Of a stretch of DNA of 46,096 nt, positions 1-8,550 are shown piece by piece. The DNA comes from Rikenellaceae bacterium. GTDB lineage: Bacteria; Bacteroidota; Bacteroidia; Bacteroidales; Rikenellaceae. How positions within the stretch are numbered: position 1 is the first letter of the stretch; each line of letters opens with the position of its first letter. The translations under genes were made by a program, and so were the position numbers. The DNA lies in contig JAJBVT010000092.1 in the NCBI GenBank assembly GCA_020859685.1, positions 35,785-81,880 on the forward strand. Direction: 5' to 3'. The notes beneath the pieces were generated by a model that did no database searches, had not been told where the DNA came from, and saw only the letters and a program-made list of their open reading frames with translations.

Positions 1-291
1 CAACCAGCGGTAGATCCTTCCTCGCCTTCGGCTCCTCAGGATGACAGTTTAAAGTTCCTTCGTCGTTCAACTCCTCAGGATGACATATTTCTTTATAGTC
101 TTTTATCGCCTACCTTCTTCCCGGGTCGACGCCTTTAGATCCTTCGCAATCCGCTCAGGATGACATTTATCGCATTCCTCGCCTTCGGCTTCTCAGGATG
201 ACAATTTAAAGTTCCTTCGTCGTTCCACTCCTCAGGATGACATTTATCCATTCCTCGGCCGCCTACATGCTTCCCCGGTTGACAAAGTCTA
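1..291. repeat. Cluster of five TGTCATCCTGAG palindromic repeats
   Basis: This gene-free stretch lies beyond the 3' end of the efflux operon. It holds five copies, all in the same orientation, of an element whose minus-strand reading starts TGTCATCCTGAG and ends near GAAGGATCT. Copies lie at about 11-46, 51-85, 136-165, 171-203 and 208-242. There is also a second repeat family, a 24-base tail at 107-130 and 260-283. Copies 1, 2 and the first tail recur about 155 bases later as copies 4, 5 and the second tail, so a larger unit has itself been duplicated. Each copy is an imperfect hairpin, so the cluster may also end transcription from the efflux operon. More copies occur near 27.7-28.7 kb. Confidence 0.85.
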
Positions 292-1509
292 TTATTCGTA
301 ACGCAGGGCCGTTATGGGGTCGAGCGACGAGGCTTTGCGGGCGGGGTACCAACCGAAGAATATCCCGGTGGCGGCGCAGACTATGAACGAGGCCGCGACG
401 GCGGTGGTGCTGACCACGAAGGGCCAGTTGAGCGCCGTGGACGCGGCGTAGGACAAACCCAGCCCGAGCAGTATACCGATTATCCCTCCTATCAGGCTCA
501 GGATGGTGCTCTCGAACAGAAACTGGAGCAGGATATCGCGGTTTTTCGCCCCTATGGACATTCGCAGGCCTATCTCCCGGGTCCGTTCGGTGACCGTCAC
601 ATACATAATATTCATAATGCCGATTCCGCCGACCACAAGCGAAATGGAAGCTATGGCGGCCAGCAGTACCGTCAGGAAGCCGCTCACGGACTCCATTGTC
701 TCCAGCATCTCCTGCTGCGTGCGCACCCTGAAATCATCCTCCTGCCCCGCCTTGATTTTGTGCTGTTTGCGAAGGATCTCTTCCACATCGTCCTGTGCCA
801 GCGTGGCCACATCCTCAGACGCGGCGGAGGCCATTATCATGTGCAGGTAGTTTATGGCGAGGATTCTCTTCTGGACGGTGGTATAGGGAGCGATAAGTAC
901 GTCGTCCTGGTCCTGTCCCATCTGGTTCTGTCCCTTCGGGGTCAATACCCCAATAACCTTGAAGGGTATCTTGCCGAACCGGATAATTTTTCCCACGGGG
1001 TCCTCGCCGTCGGGAAACAACTCATCCGCCACGGTCTGGCCTATGACACAGACTTTGGAGGAGTTGGTAACGTCCTGCCATGTGAAGTTTGTGCCGGAGG
1101 CTATCTCCAGCTTCCGTATTTCTAGCAGGTCGGGGTTGCCGCCCTGCATGGAACCGGGCCAGTTGCGCGACCCGTAGACTATCTGGTCGCTGGAGTTCAC
1201 CACCGGCGTGGCCATGCTGACGTAAGGGCTTTCGAGAATCGCGTCCACATCTTTGGCGGTTAGGGTCTGGAGATTATCCGACCCGATATTGACCCCGCCC
1301 TGTCGCTGGGCCGCGCGCATAACCGTTATCAGGTTTGTGCCCATCGTGCTTATCTGGTCGTTTATACTCCTTTGCGAACTCTGCCCGAGACTTACCATCG
1401 CTATCACCGACGCGATACCGATAATGATACCGAGCATGGTGAGTAACGCACGCGTCTTATTGCGCAGCAGTGCCTTGCCGGCTATTTTGAGAAGGTTTGC
1501 GAATTTCAT
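292..1509 (-). CDS. MacB-type ABC transporter permease (FtsX fold)
   Basis: Inner-membrane permease of a MacAB-TolC-like export system, 405 residues. A short cytoplasmic N-terminus (KALLRNKTRALLTMLGIIIG) leads into the first membrane helix at about residues 18-45. A long periplasmic domain follows (about 50-270), then three C-terminal helices in the FtsX domain, with the family-typical stretch TERTREIGLRMSIGAK near residues 308-323. It lacks its own nucleotide-binding domain; the ATPase is the gene just upstream, 50 bases away. This split form is common in Bacteroidota. The substrate cannot be read from the sequence; macrolides, lipopeptides and other envelope molecules are all possible. It is the last gene of the four-gene operon. 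Confidence 0.93.
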   Translation of the reverse strand: MKFANLLKIAGKALLRNKTRALLTMLGIIIGIASVIAMVSLGQSSQRSINDQISTMGTNLITVMRAAQRQGGVNIGSDNLQTLTAKDVDAILESPYVSMATPVVNSSDQIVYGSRNWPGSMQGGNPDLLEIRKLEIASGTNFTWQDVTNSSKVCVIGQTVADELFPDGEDPVGKIIRFGKIPFKVIGVLTPKGQNQMGQDQDDVLIAPYTTVQKRILAINYLHMIMASAASEDVATLAQDDVEEILRKQHKIKAGQEDDFRVRTQQEMLETMESVSGFLTVLLAAIASISLVVGGIGIMNIMYVTVTERTREIGLRMSIGAKNRDILLQFLFESTILSLIGGIIGILLGLGLSYAASTALNWPFVVSTTAVAASFIVCAATGIFFGWYPARKASSLDPITALRYE

Positions 1510-1559
1510 CTGTACGCTTGTTTTAATTTGTTACCCGTCCGGCCGACAGTTGCGTCGTG

Positions 1560-2300
1560 TCAATAATCCTGCGCGGGCGGCAGGGCGTCCAAAGCCTCCC
1601 GGGCGGACTGGGTTACTATCGGCTCGTCGCGGATAATTTTCCCGTCGCGCAGCATTATGGTGCGGCCGGTGAAGATGGCGATATCGGGTTCGTGCGTGAC
1701 GAAGGCGATGGTCTTGCCGCTTGCGTTCAGTTCCTGAAAGAGGCTCATAATTTCGTACGAGGTGCGGGTGTCGAGGTTGCCCGTGGCCTCGTCGGCAAGC
1801 AGGATTACGGGGTCGTTAACCAGAGCCCTCGCGATTGCGACCCTCTGCTGCTGGCCGCCGGACAACTGGTTGGGCATGTGGCCCATACGGTCGGTAAGTC
1901 CCACCATTTCGAGGGCCGTCTTCGCCCGCCGCCGCCGCTCGGACGACGTAACGGAGGGATTGTAGAGCAACGGGAGCTCCACGTTTTCGAGGGCGCTGGT
2001 CCGTGCCAGCAAATTGTAGGACTGGAAGATAAAACCGATTTTTCGGTTGCGAAGGGTGGACAGTTCGTCCTTGCCCTTGCTGCTGACGGGGGTGCCGTCT
2101 ATGTAGTATTCGCCGGAGGTGGGTTTGTCGAGGCAGCCGAGGATGTTGAGCAGGGTGGATTTTCCGCTGCCGCTGGTTCCCATGACGCTCACGAACTCGC
2201 CCGCCGTCACTTCGAACGAGATTCCGCGCAGTGCGTGGACCGTCTCGCTGCCGACCTGAAAGTCGCGCCTTAATTTTTCGACCTTTATAATTGAATCCAT
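1560..2300 (-). CDS. ABC transporter ATP-binding protein, MacB/LolD type
   Basis: ATPase partner of the permease that follows, 246 residues, cytoplasmic. The Walker A motif GTSGSGKST is at residues 41-49, the ABC signature LSGGQ at 147-151 and Walker B VILLADE at 166-172, with TGNLD just after. The last is usual in the MacB/LolD/FtsE clade. Length fits a stand-alone ATPase. It is transcribed after the adaptor gene, but separated from it by about 250 bases. Transport substrate unknown. Confidence 0.95.
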   Translation of the reverse strand: MDSIIKVEKLRRDFQVGSETVHALRGISFEVTAGEFVSVMGTSGSGKSTLLNILGCLDKPTSGEYYIDGTPVSSKGKDELSTLRNRKIGFIFQSYNLLARTSALENVELPLLYNPSVTSSERRRRAKTALEMVGLTDRMGHMPNQLSGGQQQRVAIARALVNDPVILLADEATGNLDTRTSYEIMSLFQELNASGKTIAFVTHEPDIAIFTGRTIMLRDGKIIRDEPIVTQSAREALDALPPAQDY

Positions 2301-2551
2301 CGGGATAACTTCTGAATGTTGTATTGCTTATGTACTGGCCGGGCCGCGAGCCTGTTTGCAGTCCTGCCTTCCTTTCCGGCGCCGCTCCGACCGCCGGAGT
2401 GGATATGTTGCCGGAGTTTTCCGGACTCGACAGTGGGGACCGGGAATCTTCGGGATGCCGGTGCCCACCGGTTTTTCCAATCTTCGGGCGGTGTCGCGGA
2501 CTGCCGGGTTGTTTTATTCCACTCCCGGATCTGCACGCCCGTACCGATATA
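2301..2551. other. Unexplained intra-operon gap in the efflux operon
   Basis: About 250 GC-rich bases separate the adaptor gene from the ATPase gene, while other junctions in this operon are 4 and 50 bases. An open frame of 83 codons on the minus strand (2285-2536) has no recognisable protein character and overlaps the ATPase start, so I do not call it. A 6-base inverted repeat (CCGGCG/CGCCGG) sits near 2378-2400. I see no convincing promoter box or terminator. Confidence 0.4.
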
Positions 2552-3742
2552 TTACCGGCGGTTACCTCCCGGACGGCCCGGCATCAGCGGGTTAGAAGCC
2601 ACCTCACCGTCGCTTTTTTTGCTTACCAGATTCACATTGAGTACCACCTCCTCGCCTTCGGCCAGCCCGGATTCGATAATCGTTTCGACTCCGTCGTTGA
2701 TGCCCGGGGCCACGGTCCGGCTCTCGTAACGGTCGCCGTTCTTGACCCATACGCTCCGCATCGAGGGCCCTCCCTGCATGGCGGTCTCCTCGGGAAGGTT
2801 GAGCCGCGAGGCCGTCTCCTCGGTCATGCGGAACGTCAGTGCGCTCAGCGGCACTACTATGCCGCTCTCGCTGGCGGTCACCACCGTAATGTTTGCCGTC
2901 ATGCCCGGGAACAGTTTTTCGTCGTCGTTCGGGGCTTCGACAATTACGGTGTAGGTCACCACGTTGTTGGTGACGGTCGGCTGGAGCCGAATCTGGCTGA
3001 CGGTTCCGTGGAACGTGTCGTCAGGGTAGGCATCCACGGTGAACGTTACAGCCTGCCCCTCGCGCACTCGGCCGATATCGGCCTCGTCTACATCCGCCTC
3101 GACCTGCATCTTGGTCAGGTCTTCGGCGATGGTAAACAGGGTGGGGGTGCTGAACGAAGCCGCCACGGTCTGCCCCTCGGCGATGCTCCGGTCGAGGACC
3201 ACCCCGTCTATGGGAGAGAATATATCGGCGTAGGAGAGATCCACCCGGGCTGTGTTAAGGTTGGCCAGCGCGTTGTCGTACGAGGTCTGCGCCTGGTCAA
3301 GTTGGTTTACGGCCTCTTCGAGCGCTACGGCCGTAGCCGCCTTGGCGTTGTGGAGCTGAGTTACGCGGTCGAAATTCTGCCGGGCATAGGTCAGGTTGCT
3401 CTGCGCGCTGGTTACGTTCGAGCGGGCCTGCGACAGTTTTTCGTTGAGCGTCGACTTGTCCAGTTCGGCCAGCAGGTCGCCCTTTCTGACCACCGAATTG
3501 AAGTCCACATATATCCTCTCCACGACCCCCGACACCTGGGTGCCCACCTCGACCTGCTCCACCGGCTGGATATAGCCGGTGGCCATTATCGTGGTCTCCA
3601 GAACTCCCCGTTCGGCGAAGGCCGTGGAGACGTTCACCACATTGCGTCCCCCGCACGAAAGGGCGGCGGCGGGCAGGGCAGCCAATGCCGCGCGGCGTGC
3701 GGACCCGATTGCCAACTGTATAAGTTTATCCTTGATTTTCAT
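2552..3742 (-). CDS. Efflux periplasmic adaptor (MacA/HlyD-type membrane fusion protein)
   Basis: Adaptor that bridges the inner-membrane permease and the outer-membrane channel, 396 residues. The N-terminus is basic and hydrophobic and ends in a possible lipobox (AALSCGG, Cys near residue 30), so it is probably a lipoprotein. A biotinyl-lipoyl-like half (GTQVSGVVERIYVDFNSVV), a coiled-coil hairpin rich in Gln, Ala and Asn (about 95-165) and a second lipoyl half (FSPIDGVVLDRSIAEGQTV) follow, then beta-barrel and membrane-proximal domains. The C-terminus is Gly/Arg/Pro-rich. It starts 4 bases after the TolC-type gene, so the two are surely co-transcribed. Confidence 0.94.
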   Translation of the reverse strand: MKIKDKLIQLAIGSARRAALAALPAAALSCGGRNVVNVSTAFAERGVLETTIMATGYIQPVEQVEVGTQVSGVVERIYVDFNSVVRKGDLLAELDKSTLNEKLSQARSNVTSAQSNLTYARQNFDRVTQLHNAKAATAVALEEAVNQLDQAQTSYDNALANLNTARVDLSYADIFSPIDGVVLDRSIAEGQTVAASFSTPTLFTIAEDLTKMQVEADVDEADIGRVREGQAVTFTVDAYPDDTFHGTVSQIRLQPTVTNNVVTYTVIVEAPNDDEKLFPGMTANITVVTASESGIVVPLSALTFRMTEETASRLNLPEETAMQGGPSMRSVWVKNGDRYESRTVAPGINDGVETIIESGLAEGEEVVLNVNLVSKKSDGEVASNPLMPGRPGGNRR

Positions 3743-3746
3743 AATC

Positions 3747-5174
3747 TTACATTGTTATCCGGTTGCCCATATAGACGTCGAGCACCTTGCGCCGGAAGAT
3801 GTAACTGTATTTATTCTGTATGTACTCGTTCATGGCGTTGATATAGTTGTTCTGCTGCTGGAGCAGGTCGACCGTGGTTATGGCCCCGTAATCGAACTGA
3901 ACTTTGTAGGCCTCGAACGACCGGAGGTAGGCCTCCTGCTTCAGTTCCGACGCGTGGTAACGGCTCGCCGAAGCCTCCACGTTCCGGTACTCCTGGAGCA
4001 CGGCCTGCTGAACGTCCAGTTCGGTCTGTAACTCGTCGAGTTCGGCCTGACGCAGGGCCAGCTGCGACTGCTTTATTTGGGTCCGCGTGCGGCCCCGGTT
4101 GAAGATGGGGATACTGACCGAGAGACCTATCTGTTCGTTCCGGCGGTTGTTGAGCTGGCTGCCGAAGTTATTGAAATTGTTGTGTCCCGTTCCCAGACCT
4201 GCCCCGAGCGACACGGTGGGCGAGAGGGCGGCCTTGGCAAGCCGTACGTCCATCTCGGCAATCTCAACGTTATAACCGCTTATTATCAGGTCGGGCAGCG
4301 TGGCCATCGCCCGCCGGAGGACGTAGTCCTCGGCAGGGAGCAGCTCGGGAACGACCTGTGCGGAGTCGGGGAAAACGATGTCAAGGGATGTTTGAGGGTC
4401 GAGCGACAGCAGGCTCTTAAGGGTCAGCAGGTCGTTGGCGCGGCTAATTTCGGTCTCCACGATATTGCTCAGGTCGGTGGCGTACTGAGCCTCGAGAAGC
4501 AGGTAGTCGCTCTCGAGTATACTTCCAGCATCGTAGAGGGCGTGACCCTGGTCACGCTGTTCACGGCTCGCCTCGAGCACCGAACGCTGGTACTTGAGCA
4601 GCTCGTCGTTGCCCAGTATCGACAGGAACGACTGGAGGATGTCGATGGTAAGCTGGTTGTCGTACCGGTAAACCTCGTATTCGGACCGCTCGGTGAGCAG
4701 TTGGTTCTGGGCGATGGTATTGGTCTGCGAGCCGCCCTGGAAGATTGTCAGGCTGGTATTAAGTCCTGCGCTTCCGGCCCACACCGCTTCGCTGCCCTTG
4801 TCGTGGTTCAGGCTTTCGCTCACGGACGCACTGACCGACGGAAGGCGGTCGCGGCGCGACTGCTCGTACTCTAACCGGCGGTTCTCGGCCGTTATCAGCA
4901 CCGACTGCCGTTCGTAGTTGTTGCCCATCGCATAGGCGATGCACTCCTCGAGGGTAAGCAGATACCTCGGTCCGTTTTGACTTCGCGGGAGTTCCACCAT
5001 AGCGGTATCCCGCTCCGGAAGTAGGTCCGGGTAGGCTCCTTCGGCCGGTTGTTCGCGGTCCGCCGCGACGGAGGGTGCCTGCCGGGATTTACCGGCTTCC
5101 GGCAACTCTCCGGCCTGTAAGTAATGCAGGCCGAGGACCGTGCAGGTAACCGTAATAATAATGGCCTTTGTCAT
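3747..5174 (-). CDS. TolC-family outer-membrane efflux channel
   Basis: Outer-membrane channel of the tripartite pump, 475 residues. The N-terminal hydrophobic segment (residues about 4-20) is a signal peptide. Two internally similar halves of long amphipathic helices follow, rich in Gln, Ala, Glu and Leu. Typical outer-membrane-factor stretches are visible: LTLEECIAYAMGNNYE near the start of the mature protein, LSVSIPIFNRGRTR near residue 350 and YKVQFDYGAITTVDLLQQQN near the end. It is the first gene of the operon, and a promoter-like -7 box lies just upstream. Confidence 0.94.
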   Translation of the reverse strand: MTKAIIITVTCTVLGLHYLQAGELPEAGKSRQAPSVAADREQPAEGAYPDLLPERDTAMVELPRSQNGPRYLLTLEECIAYAMGNNYERQSVLITAENRRLEYEQSRRDRLPSVSASVSESLNHDKGSEAVWAGSAGLNTSLTIFQGGSQTNTIAQNQLLTERSEYEVYRYDNQLTIDILQSFLSILGNDELLKYQRSVLEASREQRDQGHALYDAGSILESDYLLLEAQYATDLSNIVETEISRANDLLTLKSLLSLDPQTSLDIVFPDSAQVVPELLPAEDYVLRRAMATLPDLIISGYNVEIAEMDVRLAKAALSPTVSLGAGLGTGHNNFNNFGSQLNNRRNEQIGLSVSIPIFNRGRTRTQIKQSQLALRQAELDELQTELDVQQAVLQEYRNVEASASRYHASELKQEAYLRSFEAYKVQFDYGAITTVDLLQQQNNYINAMNEYIQNKYSYIFRRKVLDVYMGNRITM

Positions 5175-5202
5175 TAAGTCGATTGATTTTGGTGATGCCC
5201 AG

Positions 5203-5210
5203 CAAATTTA
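5203..5210 (-). promoter_or_regulatory. Candidate Bacteroidota -7 box for the efflux operon
   Basis: Read on the minus strand, TAAATTTG matches the Bacteroidota consensus TAnnTTTG. It lies about 29 bases before the ATG of the TolC-type gene, in the roughly 300-base gap after the carotenoid operon. No clear TTTG -33 box is seen at the usual spacing; TTTA near 5231-5234 is the nearest. The rest of the gap (5211-5478) holds nothing I recognise. Confidence 0.5.
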
Positions 5211-5478
5211 CCGCCATACTTGTCAGCGGTAAAGACGGCGATGGGTGAAGCGGAAAAAAGCGGTTGTCAATCGCCTGTACCGCGGGGCGAAGCGGAAAGA
5301 GGTTCGGTTTCATCGGTTTAGTCACCTGTTGTCCTTTGGTATCAAGGTCGTCGAGTCGACCGATATGCCCGTTACTTTCTGGTAACAGTTCGACCGTCCG
5401 CTTTCATTTCCTTGATTCGTCCCGACCCGAAAATAACGGCATCCCTGTCACGGCCGCGGCGGTCTTGCCCGGCGGAGG

Positions 5479-6216
5479 TTACTGAAGCAGTCGGGGGTAA
5501 AGTTCGTTTTTCACCCGAAGGAAATCCGGTTCGATGCCGAGTATCTTCTCGTAAATTTCCCGGGCCCTCTCTACCGAACCCGACTGGGTTTCGTACTGGG
5601 CAATCATAGTCAGCAGATTGAGATAAAACCAGTTCCCTTCGGCTTCGGACCGGTTTTCCATAATCCGCACCGCCTGCCGCATATACTCCATCCCCTTAGC
5701 CTTGTCCCCGCCGAATACCGCGGGACAGTGGTAATACATATTGCCCAGGTCGGAAACCGCCTGCACGTTGGCCGGGTCCATTTCGTATGCTTTCTTTATT
5801 AACTTCATACATTGGGGTCCGAGTACCGGGGCTTTCAGTTTGTTCATCTCCATCCTGTACGCTATGAATATACCTTTCAGGGAGGTGGCCGTGGCATTGC
5901 CGGAATCGGTACTCAGAATATTATCGGTAAGAATCTCCGCTTTATCCAGATATTCCTTCGCTTCCCTTTTACGCCCGGCACCGAGAAGATAACCGATATG
6001 GGCATAATAGTATTCGGCCAACTCGAGTTTCTGCCCGGCCGTTGGGGTGCCGGATGCTTCCAGACCGGTAATTACCCGTTCCCAGCCGCCGATGTCCCCG
6101 CTGATATAGGCGCTGTAAATTTCCCGGGAATACTGCCTTTGAGCCGATACCGGAACGCTTATAAACAGGCCCAGCGTGACACACACCGCCTTCACGAAAT
6201 ATTTCTTCCTTTCCAT
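5479..6216 (-). CDS. Secreted TPR-like protein at the end of the carotenoid operon
   Basis: Protein of 245 residues with a signal peptide ending VSAQ near residue 25. The rest is predicted helical with tetratricopeptide-like repeats: AYEMDPANVQAVSDLGNMYY near residue 140 and REIYEKILGIEPDFLRVKNE near the C-terminus. Such proteins usually act as scaffolds. It overlaps the glycosyltransferase gene by 25 bases and is last in the carotenoid operon, so it may help place or export the carotenoid, or regulate it; that is inference. I know no characterised homologue. Confidence 0.85.
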   Translation of the reverse strand: MERKKYFVKAVCVTLGLFISVPVSAQRQYSREIYSAYISGDIGGWERVITGLEASGTPTAGQKLELAEYYYAHIGYLLGAGRKREAKEYLDKAEILTDNILSTDSGNATATSLKGIFIAYRMEMNKLKAPVLGPQCMKLIKKAYEMDPANVQAVSDLGNMYYHCPAVFGGDKAKGMEYMRQAVRIMENRSEAEGNWFYLNLLTMIAQYETQSGSVERAREIYEKILGIEPDFLRVKNELYPRLLQ

Positions 6217-7313
6217 ATCAGTCTTTTCTTTTTTTTATTTACGAGCGCGATTAAATTTATCCAGAGCAGTACGAGTTGCTGCGGGAGGGCCAATACTATA
6301 TTCCAAAGTGCATTTTGCTTGCTGGCGACCGAAACGAAAATCCTTATCGATATTATTACGACTATATATATGCTTCCGGCCGTAATACCGTTAAAGACAA
6401 ATATCCAGACCGGTGCCGCCGTCGTGACCGCGGCGAAGGTGGTGCTCACGGCCGGACTCCCGCCGAAAAAGTCGAATACGTTTTTAGAAAACCCTTCCAC
6501 CGCATCCCTTATTCCCGAATACATCCGGCAGGCGATATCGTCCCGTCCCAGCAGAACGGCGACGGGGAGCCTCTGCTTCTTGTAGTATTTTATTATGGCG
6601 ATATCCTCCACGGCCGAGCCCCTGAAGCGGCTGTGAGGGCGCAGGCGGTTATATCGCTCCCTTTGGAACATCATGAACTGGCCGTTCGCGGCGGCAAGGG
6701 ACGGGCGGGGGGAGAGGCGGACCGCTAAAAGGGGCAGCAGACTGAGTAGTATCCAGTTCATGAGCGGAACGCAGAGCCGGCTGCCGGTATTGTCGAGAAT
6801 CTGGCGGGGAAAAACCGAGAGCAGTTCCAGAGAATGGTTTTCCATATACGATACCGCACGGCTCACGGCACCCTTTTCCAGCCTTACATCGGCATCGACG
6901 AACAGCAGTATGTCCCCGGAAGCCGCGGCTGAAAGGCGGTCGCACGCATGGTTTTTCCCCAACCAGCCGGAAGGCAGTTCACAGCCCCGGAGAACCCGTA
7001 TTTTACTGTCGTTCGACGCATATCCGCAGGACACTTCATACGTTCGGTCGGAGGACGAATCGTCGTATACGATAAGTTGATGTACCTCGTCGCGCCAGCG
7101 GGCGAAACCGCCCAGCAATATTCCAATATTCTCCTCCTCGTTGCGGGCGGGAATCAGTACCGACACCTTACTCAGAGGTCTACCGCCTTCCCACCACGGA
7201 AGATACGGCCGGGATACCATATTGAAAAACGCCACCCCGAGCCGCACGACGGCGAAAGCGAACATTATCCACCCCGCTATCACCATACTACCCGGGATTG
7301 GGAGGCGACGCAT
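6192..7313 (-). CDS. Family 2 glycosyltransferase, carotenoid type (CruC/CrtQ-like)
   Basis: Membrane-bound glycosyltransferase of 373 residues, likely to add a sugar to the hydroxyl of the carotenoid. An N-terminal helix (about 10-30) is followed by the GT2 core: VSVLIPARNEEENIGILL, then VYDDSSSDRT, then the metal-binding DVR/DAD region LLFVDADVRLEKGAV. An acidic motif, RGSAVEDIAIIKYY, follows. The C-terminal third has three or four membrane helices and a very basic tail. The layout matches CrtQ of staphyloxanthin synthesis and CruC of chlorobactene glucoside synthesis. The start could also be the internal Met at 7286, which leaves only a 7-base overlap with the acyltransferase gene. Confidence 0.85.
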   Translation of the reverse strand: MRRLPIPGSMVIAGWIMFAFAVVRLGVAFFNMVSRPYLPWWEGGRPLSKVSVLIPARNEEENIGILLGGFARWRDEVHQLIVYDDSSSDRTYEVSCGYASNDSKIRVLRGCELPSGWLGKNHACDRLSAAASGDILLFVDADVRLEKGAVSRAVSYMENHSLELLSVFPRQILDNTGSRLCVPLMNWILLSLLPLLAVRLSPRPSLAAANGQFMMFQRERYNRLRPHSRFRGSAVEDIAIIKYYKKQRLPVAVLLGRDDIACRMYSGIRDAVEGFSKNVFDFFGGSPAVSTTFAAVTTAAPVWIFVFNGITAGSIYIVVIISIRIFVSVASKQNALWNIVLALPQQLVLLWINLIALVNKKKKRLIWKGRNIS

Positions 7314-7903
7314 TGGTTGTAAAACCGGTTAAACGCCTCGGTCGTTTGCCGTAAACCGACGATTTCGGCGGGGTCTACCGTTCGATGGTAAATATTCAGG
7401 GACGGTTTTTTATAGGGACCGTAGTCGATAAGGTTTACATTGAACACCATCCTGTAATCGTTGCCGATAAGTTTCCCCAGATAACCCGCGCCCGACTCGA
7501 AATCCAGTTCCCGAAGGAACAGGGAGCCGATACGGCCCTGCGGAAAAATTAGTACCATATTGGCGGGGTTCTCCAACAACTTTGCCGAATAACGCAGCGT
7601 TTCGAGTATACTCCGGGAGTTTTTCCTGACGGAGAAGCAGCCGCAGCGGTTCATTATCTTATGACGGCGCAACTGTTCCTCGAGCATCATCACATAGAGT
7701 CTGCGCCCGAAAACCTCTCGGTTCAGCCGGTACTGTATGAAACCGTCCCACCACGAGAAATGGTTGGCTAACATCAGTACCGGGTAATCTCCCCTGCCGG
7801 GTGTGCCGTGGATGTAGACGCGCCTGAAAAACCGGTCCATATAGCGGCCGGAACAGTAGTCGGCCAGCAGTTTTCCGGTGAAAGTATGACGGGCCTCTAT
7901 CAT
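7280..7903 (-). CDS. PlsC-like acyltransferase, carotenoid glycoside acylation (CruD-like)
   Basis: Acyltransferase of 207 residues, probably placing a fatty acid on the carotenoid sugar. The catalytic HX4D motif is visible in LANHFSWWDGF, and the substrate-binding FPxG motif appears as LIFPQGRIGS. I start it at MIEARHTF (7903), because that ATG overlaps the TGA of the previous gene as ATGA. The longer open frame upstream lies inside the previous gene and has no protein character. Chlorobium CruD and staphylococcal CrtO play the matching role in related pathways. A phospholipid acyltransferase role is less likely given the neighbours. Confidence 0.83.
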   Translation of the reverse strand: MIEARHTFTGKLLADYCSGRYMDRFFRRVYIHGTPGRGDYPVLMLANHFSWWDGFIQYRLNREVFGRRLYVMMLEEQLRRHKIMNRCGCFSVRKNSRSILETLRYSAKLLENPANMVLIFPQGRIGSLFLRELDFESGAGYLGKLIGNDYRMVFNVNLIDYGPYKKPSLNIYHRTVDPAEIVGLRQTTEAFNRFYNQCVASQSRVVW

Positions 7904-8550
7904 CGTATAAATATTTGCGAAAACGTACCGATTATCAGGAAGAAAAGTATCTGTACCACGTACAGGAACCGGGCCGGCGGATTGTCGTGCCTGAGCGGAA
8001 ACAGTTCGAACCCCGAGTGGTATACGGCCGACGCCCCGAACCAGACCGCAAAATTCCGAAGGGGCGGATAACCCTGCCCGAAACTCCACATCTGCATATA
8101 CGGGGCTACCCATTCGGCCGCCACGTCATACGCTACCATCAACAGCGAAGCGCATACTATCCTTGCGGCGACGGTCCGGCAGGTACGGTTTGCGATTAGA
8201 TGGGTGCAGTATATCAGAAAGAGCCAGTTCAGGCCGATTATCAGCGGAGTGCCCCCGGCCAGCGGCGCAAGACCCCGGCCATAGGAGTATTGCCCAAAAA
8301 TACCTCCCGTCGCGACCCCGTAATATTCCAGTATGAATGACGACACCACGATAAAACAGCCCCAAGCCAGTGGTCCGTGCCGCAGGTCACGGTCGAAAAA
8401 AAGAGCCGATGAGATAGCCAGGAGCAGGGACAAGGAGGTAATGGAGATAAAAAGGTTCCGGGTGTAGGGCAGCATGAACAACAATGCTCCCACGGAGTAG
8501 AAGCGGATGTATGCCGCGGGCATCTGGCTTTCGAGGCGCCTTTTATCCAT
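7900..8550 (-). CDS. cruF: CruF-like carotenoid 1,2-hydratase (membrane protein)
   Basis: Integral membrane protein of about 216 residues with six or seven hydrophobic helices, matching the 'carotenoid biosynthesis protein' family (PF04240) that includes CruF. The conserved parts are VSSFILEYYGVATGGIFGQYSYG and GLNWLFLIY in the middle and YDVAAEWVAPYM later. CruF adds water across the end double bond of an acyclic carotene to give a 1-hydroxy group. I begin at MDKRRLES (8550), which overlaps the desaturase stop by 8 bases; the open frame upstream is only the shadow of that gene. It ends in ATGA with the acyltransferase gene. Confidence 0.82.
   Translation of the reverse strand: MDKRRLESQMPAAYIRFYSVGALLFMLPYTRNLFISITSLSLLLAISSALFFDRDLRHGPLAWGCFIVVSSFILEYYGVATGGIFGQYSYGRGLAPLAGGTPLIIGLNWLFLIYCTHLIANRTCRTVAARIVCASLLMVAYDVAAEWVAPYMQMWSFGQGYPPLRNFAVWFGASAVYHSGFELFPLRHDNPPARFLYVVQILFFLIIGTFSQIFIR

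Noticed and set aside
1-291. CRISPR array
   Set aside because: Repeat copies differ from each other, spacing is irregular, and the repeats are palindromic and dispersed; no cas gene is near.
2324-3841. Long open frame of 505 codons opposite the adaptor gene, and similar ones near 18.7-19.9 and 42.5-44.0 kb
   Set aside because: All lie antisense to well-supported genes. In GC-rich coding sequence such shadow frames are expected, and their translations are not protein-like.
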